From: Kiritimatiellaeota bacterium B1221
GTDB lineage: Bacteria; Verrucomicrobiota; Kiritimatiellia; SS1-B-03-39; UBA6053
DNA: 64,000 nt
Direction: 5' to 3'
NCBI GenBank assembly: GCA_029269125.1
Contig: JARHXX010000006.1
Location: forward strand, 104,199 to 168,198
Program-made: the position numbers and the translations under genes
The notes under the pieces: generated by a model
Databases searched by the model: none
Told to the model about the DNA's origin: nothing
What the model saw: only the letters and a program-made list of their open reading frames with translations
Part shown: positions 55,196-63,978 of the stretch, piece by piece
How positions within the stretch are numbered: the stretch's first letter is position 1
Layout of the letters: every line of letters begins with the position of its first letter

Positions 55196-56298
55196 AAAAA
55201 TCTCTGCTTCCCCTTTTCTGCTTCTGCCTCTCAGCCTCGCAGCTTTCCGCCCAGACGGAGCACTCTGACGGTCTTTTTAACCTTAAAGACAAACCCTCCG
55301 CAGCCCGCTTTGAATTATCCAAAGAGCGGGTCTGGCCCGAAGAAACCGGCAAACCGGAAGTCTGCCTGTGGTCCGGGGACCGCTACGCCGCGGTTTCCAT
55401 TACCATTGATGACAATTGGGCTTCCAATCACGAATGGTGGTTAAACATCACCAAAGAACTGGATCTGCAGGTGACCTGGTTTGTGATTACCGAACGGGTA
55501 GGCACCGGCGCCCATTGGGGGACCTGGGAAGGTTTCCGGGCGCTGGCGGAAGCCGGACACTCCATCCAGTCCCACTCCGCCAACCATCTCAATCAGGCAG
55601 ATGGACAATGGCCGGGAATCGACTGGGAATACGCCGCATCCAAAAAAGCACTGGAAGAAAACATTCCGGATCACCACATTCTCGCCCTCGCCTACCCCGG
55701 CGGAAAAAATTCGGATTTAAATGACCGTGAAGTCGCAGCCCAATATTACATTACCGCCCGCGGAACCCGGGGCACCCCGAACCCCGCCAACCAAATTGAT
55801 TATCTGCAAACCAACAGCGCCAAAATCAGCCGCCCCTATATTGACGCTATTCTGGAAGGCACTTCCGATGTCAAATGGTTGTCCGGCGGACAATACAAAC
55901 GCGCCTGGCTCTCCGCCCACTTTCATGGTGTCACCGGTGAAGCCATTGAAAAAACCGAAACCGATCTCCGCTATCTCGCTTCCCGCAAAAAGGACCTCTG
56001 GATCGCCCCTTTTCTGGAGGTTGCCCGGTACGGTCAGCAACGCGACACCCACACGATAACTCTTAACGAAAATACCGAGTCACGCATCCGTTATACTCTC
56101 ACAGATCAAATGCGGGACGAATTTTATGACCTGCCCCTCACCGTAAAAATAAAACTGCCCGCATCCTGGAATCGCGCCCGCGCCAAACAGGGGGACAAAT
56201 TACTGGAAGTGGAAACCGTGGAACATGAAGGGCAAAAATACGCCCTCATCCCCGCAGTCCCCGACCGCGGTGAAGTGGTGGTCATTCCCGGCACCTAG
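55192..56298 (+). CDS. Secreted polysaccharide deacetylase-like protein (NodB fold)
   Basis: 368 residues with a signal peptide (MKKSLLPLFCFCLSASQLSA). The CE4 motifs are VSITIDDNWASN (catalytic DD, 73-74), SHSANHLNQ (HSxxH-type zinc motif, 128-132) and ALAYPGGKNSD for motif 3. A C-terminal beta-sandwich (LPLTVKIKLPASWNRARAKQ) follows. It probably removes acetyl groups from a polysaccharide in the periplasm or outside. It is the last gene of the three-gene unit and ends shortly before the convergent GH2 gene. Confidence 0.85.
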   Translation: MKKSLLPLFCFCLSASQLSAQTEHSDGLFNLKDKPSAARFELSKERVWPEETGKPEVCLWSGDRYAAVSITIDDNWASNHEWWLNITKELDLQVTWFVITERVGTGAHWGTWEGFRALAEAGHSIQSHSANHLNQADGQWPGIDWEYAASKKALEENIPDHHILALAYPGGKNSDLNDREVAAQYYITARGTRGTPNPANQIDYLQTNSAKISRPYIDAILEGTSDVKWLSGGQYKRAWLSAHFHGVTGEAIEKTETDLRYLASRKKDLWIAPFLEVARYGQQRDTHTITLNENTESRIRYTLTDQMRDEFYDLPLTVKIKLPASWNRARAKQGDKLLEVETVEHEGQKYALIPAVPDRGEVVVIPGT

Positions 56299-56346
56299 CC
56301 CCCGAAGGTGGCGGTTCTCAGTCAAAATCATGTATGCCCGGCCCCA

Positions 56347-59214
56347 TCATTCATCCACCGGATCAATACACCTCGACAACAACTGCTCTTCACCACCTTC
56401 TTTGATTTGACTGGCGGCAAAGTTAATCAAATTCACCAAGATCCGATCTGCAACTGCTGAGCGCCCCATGTGGTTGAGCAAGTCTAATTGAGACACCACG
56501 ATGGTTCCTTTTCCGAGCGGCAAAGTATAGAGACCGGCGCCCCAGCTGTAGTCCGCCGGGCGGGTCCACATGTGCATGGAGAATGCACCATACAGAACTT
56601 CTCCACCCGCAGCTTTTACATCCGCACCGCGTTCAAATTTTTTCTTCGCGCCCACATCGCCGTAAACATAATCACCTGCACAACCGGAAGGCAAACCGTC
56701 AAAAACGGGATGCGCCTGCACGTAACTGCAGTTCCGCATCACCGGCTGCATCCGGATCAGACTCGGGATCAAATATTCGTAAAGCAACAACGGCTCCGGA
56801 TTTAACAGAATCAGGCATCCACCCAGCTGCACCATTTTTTTCATTTGGCCAAACTGTTCCATGATCACATTGCGGTCATTCAACAATCCGTTGCGGCAAT
56901 CCACCAGCAAGGGAATATTTTTTTCACGATAATTGTTTCCGATGAGCTCCACCTGCAGACCCAGTCCCAGCAAATGTTTGGTCAGATCATTTTCGATGCC
57001 GCGGGCCCCCACTTTGGATACCACCGGCGTCCCTTTTTCAATCACCAAAAACGACATGCTTTCAGAAATTTCCTCTCCGCCTTTGGGCCGTAATATCGCT
57101 TGATATTTGTAAGTGCCGGGTTTGAGTTTTTGGGGAAATGTCAACCCTTCCACCTCTTGCACCCAAGCCACAGCCTTCACCCTGCCTTCCACTTTTTTGA
57201 GCGTCCGGCCGTTCTCGTTTACCAGCCGCAAAGTATATTCATAATCCGCGCCCGTTTCATTTTCATTGATCAGTTTCGCGGTGAGCGTTTCGGTCTCCCC
57301 ACTCACCAACACCCGTTTGTTCATCTCCGGAACCAGCAAAGGGACCCGTACGCCTTCGGAAAGAGCATGCCATAACGGTTTGGGCTCACGCCACTGGTCC
57401 AGTGCACCAAAAAGCTCCCCGCTCGCATCCGCCAACTGACAGTAACACAGGCCCCCCAAATTGGGGTTGGTGCGCAAAGCCGTGGTCACCAAGCGCATTT
57501 CATCCGCACGTGCAGCATTGGTTTGTTCGATAAAGTTCCCGACCGACCCGAAAAGTTTTTTAACGCCGGCCGCTTTGAATTGCGCCTTCAGGGAGTCATA
57601 AAAATCTTTGTGAAGCTGATAATCCTCCAGGCCGAGTTTTTTCTCTTTCGGACGGTATTTTTTCAGTACGGCGGCATAATCAGGCGGGGTTTCGGCCGCA
57701 CCGTATTCACTCACAAAAAATACCATGTCCGCATTTCCCGACGAACGGTAGTTTTGCAGCGCAGCGTCACTCAGGGGCAGCGTCGTATAAGAATGTGCAT
57801 CGATAAACCGGGCCGCCTTGTCCTGGTTCGGCAACATAATATGCGCCAATCCTGATAAGTCCGCCGCCGTATCCAGCATCATATCCGCGGTCCCCCCGGA
57901 TGCACTCAGCCCATGCCCCCCCGAAGTATCAATCATCAACCGACTCGGATCCAGTTCCCGGGCTCTGCGGGCGATACGGGTGGTCATCTCCACCACCTGT
58001 GCCACCGAAAAGCCCAGAAATGCAAATGCTTCATTCAACAGACACCAGAACACCACACTGGGATGATTCCGGTCCTGACGGATCAGCGCTTCCACTTCCC
58101 GCTGACAACGCGCTTCCGTCTCCGGTGAATTCATGATCCAGCCGATCGCCGGCTCCGACATCACCAAAATCCCCAACTCATCCGCAATATCCAAATAACG
58201 GCCTGAAACCGGTTTGATGTGGCAACGCAAAAAGTTAAACCCGTTCTCTTTTAACATTTGAAACTCACGACGCGCCATCGCTTCATCTTCCGGAAAAGAA
58301 AGCGTACGGGGATAAGCACCCTGCTGCAGAAATCCCTTAAGAATAATCGGTTCACCATTCAGCAGAAACCGTGACCCCTCCACTGTAAATTCACGCATGC
58401 CAAAACGCACCGCAAAACAGTCCTGTCCCTCAATGATCACTTCCGCCGTATAAAGAAAAGGATCATCGGGCGACCAGCACCGCACCTTATCGAAAGACAA
58501 TTCCACCGAGACAACATTCTTCCCTTTTTTTAATTTCACTCTTTTCTCAATGACCTCGGCATGACCTGTCGGACGCACCCCGTACCGCAGCAAGTAGGTC
58601 CCCGCCCCGGACCGGTTGCTAATCTCGATTTTGAACTTCGCTTTCTTTTCAAACGGCAAAGGTTGCACATAACAATCCGTTACCGCAACCCTCTCGGTTA
58701 CGGTCAACGAAACGTCCTGCCAGATGCCACCAAAATTATAGTACCACCCCGCCTTGCCCACCGGGATATTGCCCTGATTGAGGGGCGCCCCACTTCGAAA
58801 CCCTTCGATCTCGTGATTAATCGGCGGATTAATCACCCGGACCACCAATACATTCTCACCGGCTTTCGCCTGCCCGCTTATCTCAAATTCAAAGGTCGAA
58901 TAGCCCCCTTCGTTGTGCCCGATCTTTTCACCGTTCAGCCAACATTCGCAATAATAGTTTACCGCCCCGAATTTTAATACCACCCGCTTGTCCAACCATG
59001 CGGCATCCAGCTCAAAACGTTTTTCATACCATCCCACCCCGTCATAGCCCGGCCGCAAAAGCTCCCACACCCCGGGGACCACCATCGCTTCGCCCGACGG
59101 ACATTGCTTATACCATTTTTCTTCAATCCCTTTATTTTGCGGATCAAAGGTCAGCTGCCACAATCCATTCAGAGATTGCACGATTCGTTCCGGGGTACTT
59201 TCAATTGTGTTCAT
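56347..59214 (-). CDS. Glycoside hydrolase family 2 (beta-galactosidase/glucuronidase-like)
   Basis: 955 residues from MNTIESTPERIVQSLNGLWQ, no signal peptide. Sugar-binding domain (GYDGVGWYEKRFELDAAWLD, NYYCECWLNGEKIGHNEGGY, then VWQD-like FGGIWQDVSLTVTE), immunoglobulin-like domain, and TIM barrel with RCHIKPVSGRYLDIADELGI. The catalytic acid/base lies in VVFWCLLNEAFAF (NE) and the nucleophile in FVSEYGAAETPPDY. The C-terminal part is a Rossmann-like/beta module (RGIENDLTKHLLGLGLQVEL) seen in large GH2 enzymes. The start 14 codons upstream (MSCIYSC) is unlikely. The sugar specificity cannot be read from the sequence. Confidence 0.88.
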   Translation of the reverse strand: MNTIESTPERIVQSLNGLWQLTFDPQNKGIEEKWYKQCPSGEAMVVPGVWELLRPGYDGVGWYEKRFELDAAWLDKRVVLKFGAVNYYCECWLNGEKIGHNEGGYSTFEFEISGQAKAGENVLVVRVINPPINHEIEGFRSGAPLNQGNIPVGKAGWYYNFGGIWQDVSLTVTERVAVTDCYVQPLPFEKKAKFKIEISNRSGAGTYLLRYGVRPTGHAEVIEKRVKLKKGKNVVSVELSFDKVRCWSPDDPFLYTAEVIIEGQDCFAVRFGMREFTVEGSRFLLNGEPIILKGFLQQGAYPRTLSFPEDEAMARREFQMLKENGFNFLRCHIKPVSGRYLDIADELGILVMSEPAIGWIMNSPETEARCQREVEALIRQDRNHPSVVFWCLLNEAFAFLGFSVAQVVEMTTRIARRARELDPSRLMIDTSGGHGLSASGGTADMMLDTAADLSGLAHIMLPNQDKAARFIDAHSYTTLPLSDAALQNYRSSGNADMVFFVSEYGAAETPPDYAAVLKKYRPKEKKLGLEDYQLHKDFYDSLKAQFKAAGVKKLFGSVGNFIEQTNAARADEMRLVTTALRTNPNLGGLCYCQLADASGELFGALDQWREPKPLWHALSEGVRVPLLVPEMNKRVLVSGETETLTAKLINENETGADYEYTLRLVNENGRTLKKVEGRVKAVAWVQEVEGLTFPQKLKPGTYKYQAILRPKGGEEISESMSFLVIEKGTPVVSKVGARGIENDLTKHLLGLGLQVELIGNNYREKNIPLLVDCRNGLLNDRNVIMEQFGQMKKMVQLGGCLILLNPEPLLLYEYLIPSLIRMQPVMRNCSYVQAHPVFDGLPSGCAGDYVYGDVGAKKKFERGADVKAAGGEVLYGAFSMHMWTRPADYSWGAGLYTLPLGKGTIVVSQLDLLNHMGRSAVADRILVNLINFAASQIKEGGEEQLLSRCIDPVDE

Positions 59215-59426
59215 AAATTCATTTAGGCAGGATGGACAGGAATAAATACAGGACAACCCCTAACAGTCAAACCTTTGATTGACCATCTCTTTTTTACTCA
59301 GTTTTAAGTTTCGGAAAACATCTCCACCGGCAGGGCGCCCTCCCTGGAGCTGCCCCGCCATTTCCCCTAAAATCAGACCAGATATTTTCATTTGCAAAAA
59401 GGCCCTAAAACCGCAAGGTGACCCTT

Positions 59427-60209
59427 ATGAACACTTTGGATGCCCCCGACCTCATTTCCCTGCTTGAATCCTTTGCCCCTCCCGATGGCGCCGCCGAATG
59501 GGACAACACCGGCTTATTGCTGGAGGCCGGAACGGAAAAAGCCATCCGTAAAATTCTGCTTACGCTGGATCTCACACCGGCCGTGGCCGCAGAAGCCATC
59601 AAACGCCGTGCAGATTGGATCATCGCCTATCATCCCCCGATATTTGCCGGACTCAAAACCCTCTCCCGCCACAATCCCCTTACCGCGGCTTTGCTGGATC
59701 TCATTTCCGCCGGCATCTCCGTTTACAGCCCCCATACCGCCCTCGACGCAGCCGATGGCGGCGTATCCGATTGGCTTTGCAGCCCCTTTCCCGAAGCCCG
59801 CATGGAAAGGGTTGAAGGCAGCGGAAGACGATTGACCTTTAAAAAGGCGCTTTCTGCGGATGAAGTCGCCTCCCGCATCCAAGACCTTTTGGACAGCCCA
59901 TATTTACGGATCTGCCACCCCGCCCGCATCCGAAAAATTAAAACCCTCGGATTGTGTCCGGGTGCAGGCGCATCTGTCCTCCAAGCAATGCAAGCCGATG
60001 CCGTATTCACCGGCGAAATGCGCCATCACGACATGCTGGCCTGGCAGTCCGCCGGGACCGCGGTGTTTTTGTCCGAGCACGGACACACTGAACGCCCCTA
60101 TTTAAAACTCTTCCAGCAACGCCTGAAAGACAACCTGCCCGCATCCGTCAAAGTGCTGCGCAGCCGAAAAGATATCGAACCGGTCACCTTGGTCCTCCCC
60201 CATGCCTGA
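59427..60209 (+). CDS. Nif3-like dinuclear metal protein (GTP cyclohydrolase 1 type 2 family)
   Basis: 260 residues from MNTLDAPDLISLLESFAPPD; a GTG three codons earlier is possible. The Nif3/YbgI pattern is present: AEWDNTGLLLE, WIIAYHPPIFAGLKTL (metal ligands), YSPHTALDAADGGVSDWL, TGEMRHHDMLAWQSAGTAV and FLSEHGHTERPYL. The metal-bound fold is conserved widely but its in-vivo reaction is not settled. It overlaps the fpg start by 8 bp, so the two are co-transcribed. Confidence 0.9.
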   Translation: MNTLDAPDLISLLESFAPPDGAAEWDNTGLLLEAGTEKAIRKILLTLDLTPAVAAEAIKRRADWIIAYHPPIFAGLKTLSRHNPLTAALLDLISAGISVYSPHTALDAADGGVSDWLCSPFPEARMERVEGSGRRLTFKKALSADEVASRIQDLLDSPYLRICHPARIRKIKTLGLCPGAGASVLQAMQADAVFTGEMRHHDMLAWQSAGTAVFLSEHGHTERPYLKLFQQRLKDNLPASVKVLRSRKDIEPVTLVLPHA

Positions 60210-60984
60210 ACTCCCGGAAGTGGAAACCTGGCGCCGACTGGCTCATCGAACCGCAGTTGACCAAACGATCGAACAAGCCTTCTGCGCCGAAGATGACATC
60301 ATTTACGACCGCAATTCACCCGCCGCGGTCGCGAAAATATTACAGGGCCAAAAAGTCATCGGCACCTCCCGCAAAGGGAAACACTGCTGGCTGGATCTCG
60401 AAAACGGCCAGGATCTCTATCTGCATTTTGGCATGACCGGCTCCCTGTGGTGGCTCCAACCCGGCGAACCAGAACCGAGTCACCTCAAACTCCGCCTGGA
60501 GCTTTCCGATGGCAACCGGCTGGTCTATCGCAACCTGCGACGTATCGGAAAAATCCGCCTCCTGGACGATGCCGCCGCCGTCCCGCCCGTCAGCAGGCTG
60601 GGTCCGGATCCCCTCGGGGATTCTTTTCCCTTAGCAGATCTTCAAGCACAATTGGCCAAACGCAAAGCTCCCGTCAAAGCCGTGCTCCTCGATCAAAAAG
60701 TCTTCGCCGGGGTCGGAAACTGGATTGCGGATGAGGTGTGTTACCAAGCCCACTTGAATCCCCATACCAAATGTGACCAGTTAACCTCAAACCAAGTCCG
60801 CGAGCTCAGAAACAGCTTGTTAAAAATCCTCAAAAAAGCGGTTGCCGTCGATGCCGATGCCGATCGGTTCCCCAAAAACTGGCTTTTCCATTATCGCTGG
60901 GGAAAAAAAGCGGAATGTGATGCCAAAGGGCAAAAGATCCTTTTCGAACAAATCGGCGGACGCACCACCGCCTGGGTTCCGTAA
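60202..60984 (+). CDS. mutM: Fpg/Nei-family DNA glycosylase lacking the zinc finger
   Basis: Removes oxidised bases such as 8-oxoguanine. The N-terminus MPELPEVETWRRLAH supplies the catalytic Pro2 and Glu3. LHFGMTGSLW, the H2TH segment VFAGVGNWIADEVCYQA and the hairpin Lys (GTSRKGKH) are present. The C-terminus reads YRWGKKAECDAKGQKILFEQ then IGGRTTAWVP. It keeps the GRTT/Arg hairpin but lacks the four Cys, so it should use a zinc-less finger as described for some Nei-like and plant Fpg proteins. 260 residues. Confidence 0.88.
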   Translation: MPELPEVETWRRLAHRTAVDQTIEQAFCAEDDIIYDRNSPAAVAKILQGQKVIGTSRKGKHCWLDLENGQDLYLHFGMTGSLWWLQPGEPEPSHLKLRLELSDGNRLVYRNLRRIGKIRLLDDAAAVPPVSRLGPDPLGDSFPLADLQAQLAKRKAPVKAVLLDQKVFAGVGNWIADEVCYQAHLNPHTKCDQLTSNQVRELRNSLLKILKKAVAVDADADRFPKNWLFHYRWGKKAECDAKGQKILFEQIGGRTTAWVP

Positions 60985-60986
60985 CT

Positions 60987-61024
60987 CAGGCTTTCAGCCT
61001 GAAGGGGTCCGGGCTTTCAGCCCG
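60987..61024. repeat. Two adjacent small hairpins with the same TTC loop
   Basis: CAGGCT-TTC-AGCCTG (60987-61001) and CGGGCT-TTC-AGCCCG (61010-61024) lie in the gap between the convergent fpg and LOG genes. Both are perfect 6-bp stems. They may serve as a bidirectional terminator or be a small repeat element. Confidence 0.5.
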
Positions 61025-61034
61025 TTTCCCCCCT

Positions 61035-61898
61035 CTATTTAATCTCAATCTTCGGCTCTTCGGGATCTTCATTATGGATGAACCCCCAAATCTCTTCCGG
61101 TGTTTCCGCAAAATGAAACAAGTCCAGATCTTTCGGACTGATCACCCCTTCATCCACCAGCGCATCAAAATTCAGAATGCGCTCCCAGAAATGCCGGCCG
61201 ACCAGTACCACCGGAATGGGTTCCACCGTTTGGGTTTGAATCAGGGTGAGGCTCTCAAACAGCTCATCCAAAGTGCCGAATCCCCCCGGAAAGGCCACCA
61301 AAGCCTGCGCCAACATCAGGAAGTGCATTTTGCGGATCGCAAAGTAGTGAAAATTGAAACACAACTCCGGAGTAATATATCCATTGGGCGCCTGCTCAAA
61401 AGGTAAGTCAATATTCAGGCCAATGCTTTTGGCCCCCACATCATGGGCCCCGCGGTTTCCCGCTTCCATAATCCCCGGACCGCCCCCGGTGATCACCACA
61501 TGGTTGCAACGTTCGTCCAACTGACAGCGGGTCGAAACCAAACGGGCAAAATCACGCGCCGTTTTATAGTAGGCCGACTGCTCCAATCTTTTGACCGCCA
61601 CCCGTACCGCCTGATTTAACTTCGGATCATTCGGATCTGCAGCCAAATCCTCCTGCGCCCGGGTTAACCGCGCCTCCGCCACATCGGGCGGCAAAGTGCG
61701 CGCGCTCCCAAACACGACAATGGTGGATTCAATATTCTGTTCCTGAAGAGACAACACCGGCTTTTGCAGTTCCAAAAGCAGTCGCACCGGACGCAGTTCA
61801 TCCCGCTCCAAAAGATCCGGATCCTGAAAGGCGATCTTATAGGCCGGTGCATTTAACAATGTCTGTTGTTCGGGGCTCAACTCTGTGTTCTCTTTCAT
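61035..61898 (-). CDS. LOG-family Rossmann protein (TIGR00730-like)
   Basis: 287 residues with the lysine-decarboxylase-like/LOG signature: VVFGSARTLPP (60-70), VITGGGPGIMEAGNRGA (135-151) and AFPGGFGTLDELFESL (202-217). Members hydrolyse nucleotide 5'-monophosphates (cytokinin-activating phosphoribohydrolase or PpnN-like activity). The extra N-terminal 60 residues and an insertion around 80-110 are common in the bacterial long form. Stand-alone gene, convergent with fpg. Confidence 0.87.
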   Translation of the reverse strand: MKENTELSPEQQTLLNAPAYKIAFQDPDLLERDELRPVRLLLELQKPVLSLQEQNIESTIVVFGSARTLPPDVAEARLTRAQEDLAADPNDPKLNQAVRVAVKRLEQSAYYKTARDFARLVSTRCQLDERCNHVVITGGGPGIMEAGNRGAHDVGAKSIGLNIDLPFEQAPNGYITPELCFNFHYFAIRKMHFLMLAQALVAFPGGFGTLDELFESLTLIQTQTVEPIPVVLVGRHFWERILNFDALVDEGVISPKDLDLFHFAETPEEIWGFIHNEDPEEPKIEIK

Positions 61899-62086
61899 AA
61901 AAATCCTTTATAGGGTGATGCAGTCTGGACCTTATCCTTGAAAACGGCCAGCCAAAGACCAAGCGAAAACTGATGTGAAAGTCACATAGGCATGCCTGCC
62001 TGTGGCAGGAAATACGAGACCTTTCCGCAAGCGCACCTACGCCTATGCATTCTTGACTCTATCCCGGAAATACATACACAGAGAAC

Positions 62087-62665
62087 ATGCCCGAAACTGA
62101 AGACCCCCACGTCAAATACGAAACCCATCTCTGGGTAGAGAAATACGGAGATTACCTTTACCGCTTTGCCCTCATGCGCCTGAAGGATCCGCAAGTGGCC
62201 GAAGACACCGTTCAGGAAACCTTTCTGGCCGCCCTGAAAAACTTACACCAGTTTGATGGCCGGGTGGATGTGAAATACTGGTTGCGGGGTATTCTTCGTA
62301 ACAAATCCGTGGACTACGTCCGCAAATCCGTCCGCCGTAAAGAACTCCAGGATGAACAAGTGCAGGAGGTCGTCGGCCAACTGCTGTTTAAAACCTCCGG
62401 TATTCCGACTTCGCGTCCCAAGGACTGGGCCTTTGATCCGGATGCCGCTTTTGCCCAGGAGGAATTTTGGGAAGCCTTCAAAGGATGTCTGGATGCCCTG
62501 CCCGATCAAAGCCGCCTGGCTTTCCATCTGAAAATGGTCGATGAAATTCCCACTGAAGAAATTTGTAAGGAATTAGACATATCAGATAACTATCTATGGG
62601 TCACGCTTCATCGGGCCCGGGCACAGCTGAAAACCTGCCTCGAATCAAAGTGGTCAGCCGCCTAA
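62087..62665 (+). CDS. ECF-type RNA polymerase sigma factor
   Basis: 192 residues. Region 2: YGDYLYRFALMRLKDPQVAE with EDTVQETFLAALKNL; region 4: EEICKELDISDNYLWVTLHRARAQLKTCL at the C-terminus. The 30-residue linker is slightly longer than usual. It should direct transcription of a small regulon. The following gene, 25 bp downstream, encodes a small Cys-containing protein that probably acts as its partner. Confidence 0.9.
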   Translation: MPETEDPHVKYETHLWVEKYGDYLYRFALMRLKDPQVAEDTVQETFLAALKNLHQFDGRVDVKYWLRGILRNKSVDYVRKSVRRKELQDEQVQEVVGQLLFKTSGIPTSRPKDWAFDPDAAFAQEEFWEAFKGCLDALPDQSRLAFHLKMVDEIPTEEICKELDISDNYLWVTLHRARAQLKTCLESKWSAA

Positions 62666-62690
62666 TTCTTCACCCCTGTTAATAAATCCC

Positions 62691-62966
62691 ATGTTTCTCA
62701 CCTGCAAACAAGTTAGCAATCACCTCTCAAAAGAAGATTATGCGAAACTTTCACCCTTCCGGAAGTTCACCCTGAAGTTCCATGTCCTTATTTGCCCCAT
62801 TTGCGGTAAATATAATAAACAAGTGATGAAATTTCAGGATCTGGCCCGTAACTTCCGCAAAAAACAGGAGGACTATCTGGAAGATGACCGTCCGGAAAGC
62901 CCCCATTTAAATGAGGAATCTAAAAAACGCATGGCCGAATTGATCGACCAGGACAAAAGCTCCTGA
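62691..62966 (+). CDS. Small putative anti-sigma factor (zinc-finger type)
   Basis: 91 residues. TCKQVSNHLSKEDYAKLSPF and KFHVLICPICGKYNKQVMKF give a CysX...HisX3CysX2Cys pattern (C4, H31, C35, C38) like the anti-sigma zinc fingers. The rest is charged and helical, with no membrane segment. Being directly behind an ECF sigma gene supports the role; it would bind the sigma factor and release it on a redox or other signal. Confidence 0.65.
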   Translation: MFLTCKQVSNHLSKEDYAKLSPFRKFTLKFHVLICPICGKYNKQVMKFQDLARNFRKKQEDYLEDDRPESPHLNEESKKRMAELIDQDKSS

Positions 62967-63043
62967 ACCGGATCTTTCCCCTATTACACTTGACATTTTC
63001 CGATTTCCGACAATGATGTCGGCCCTTTTAATTGGAGTCTCCT

Positions 63044-63295
63044 ATGAATTTTGAATACCTCGAAACCGCAAATCAAAAAATCAATAACAAGCCCCTGCTG
63101 GTGAATATGGTCTCACGCCGCGTGAAACAGCTCACCGAAGGCATGCGCCCCATGGTGAAACCCGATCATCCCCATCAGGAAAACCTGGACATCGCCCTCA
63201 AAGAAGTGGCTGAAGGACTTTTGACCGCTGAAATTGTGGTCAACACCCCCGAAATTGATGATGAAGCTGCGGCCGAAAAACTGCTGAGCCTTTAA
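63044..63295 (+). CDS. rpoZ: RNA polymerase omega subunit
   Basis: 83 residues from MNFEYLETANQKINNKPLLV (an in-frame ATG four codons upstream lacks a good ribosome site). The omega pattern is present: LLVNMVSRRVKQLTEGMRPM, then NLDIALKEVAEGLLTAEIVV. Omega aids folding and assembly of beta'. It is followed by a strong terminator and then smpB. Confidence 0.85.
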   Translation: MNFEYLETANQKINNKPLLVNMVSRRVKQLTEGMRPMVKPDHPHQENLDIALKEVAEGLLTAEIVVNTPEIDDEAAAEKLLSL

Positions 63296-63327
63296 TTCAT
63301 TCACAGACCGGTTCCCGGTTCTGTAAC

Positions 63328-63358
63328 AAAAACCGGGAGTTTCTATCCCGGTTTTTTT
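63328..63358 (+). terminator. Intrinsic terminator after rpoZ
   Basis: AAAAACCGGGA pairs with TCCCGGTTTTT around a 7-nt loop and runs into TTTTTTT. It lies between rpoZ and smpB, so smpB either relies on read-through or has its own promoter. Confidence 0.88.
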
Positions 63359-63371
63359 ATACAATTCCCCT

Positions 63372-63842
63372 ATGAGCAAAGCCCCTGATCAAGATGGTGT
63401 GCTGGCCAAAAACCGTAAGGCCCGCCACAATTACCAAATCCTCGACACCTTCGAGGCCGGTATCGTATTGGCGGGTACCGAAGTCAAATCTTTGCGCAAC
63501 CGGGAAATGAGCATTGAAGAAGCCTTTGCGGTTGAAAGCAAAGGCGAGATGTTTCTCCACAATCTGCATATCCGCGCCTACTCCCACGGGAACATCCACA
63601 ATCACGAACCCGTCCGCATCCGCAAGCTGCTCATGCACAAAAGGGAAATTCGGAAAATCAGCGCCCAGATTGCCCAACAAGGCCTTACCTTGGTCCCGCT
63701 CGACATGCATCTGCGCCGGGGAAAAATCAAAGTACAGCTCGGACTCGCCAAAGGCAAAAACGTGTCCGACAAACGCGACAGTCTGAAAAAGAAAGATGCA
63801 GACCGCGATGCCCGCCGGGCCATGCGGGATGCCAACCGCTGA
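63372..63842 (+). CDS. smpB: SsrA-binding protein SmpB
   Basis: Binds tmRNA and brings it to stalled ribosomes in trans-translation. 156 residues with the family blocks AKNRKARHNYQILDTFEAGI, VLAGTEVKSLRNREMSIEEA, HNLHIRAYSHGN and a C-terminal basic tail KKKDADRDARRAMRDANR. The tmRNA gene itself is not seen in this window. The ATG lies 14 bp after the rpoZ terminator, so the terminator may reduce its expression. Confidence 0.95.
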   Translation: MSKAPDQDGVLAKNRKARHNYQILDTFEAGIVLAGTEVKSLRNREMSIEEAFAVESKGEMFLHNLHIRAYSHGNIHNHEPVRIRKLLMHKREIRKISAQIAQQGLTLVPLDMHLRRGKIKVQLGLAKGKNVSDKRDSLKKKDADRDARRAMRDANR

Positions 63843-63926
63843 AGTCACCTATCGTTTACCTCATCAGCATCAAACGAAGTGGCCCTCCGGACCGACGATG
63901 TCCCGCTGTCCCATTTTCCCCTTTCC

Positions 63927-63978
63927 TGCCGGACCGCGGGACGCATTCCCTCCAACTCCAGGACCGACTGCGTCCCGC
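63927..63978. repeat. Inverted repeat with GCGGGACGCA arms
   Basis: GCGGGACGCA (63936-63945) and TGCGTCCCGC (63969-63978) form a perfect 10-bp inverted repeat with a 23-nt spacer. The 18-bp block TGCCGGACCGCGGGACGC (63927-63944) also occurs inverted at 4035-4052. No gene is seen after smpB to the window end. Confidence 0.55.
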
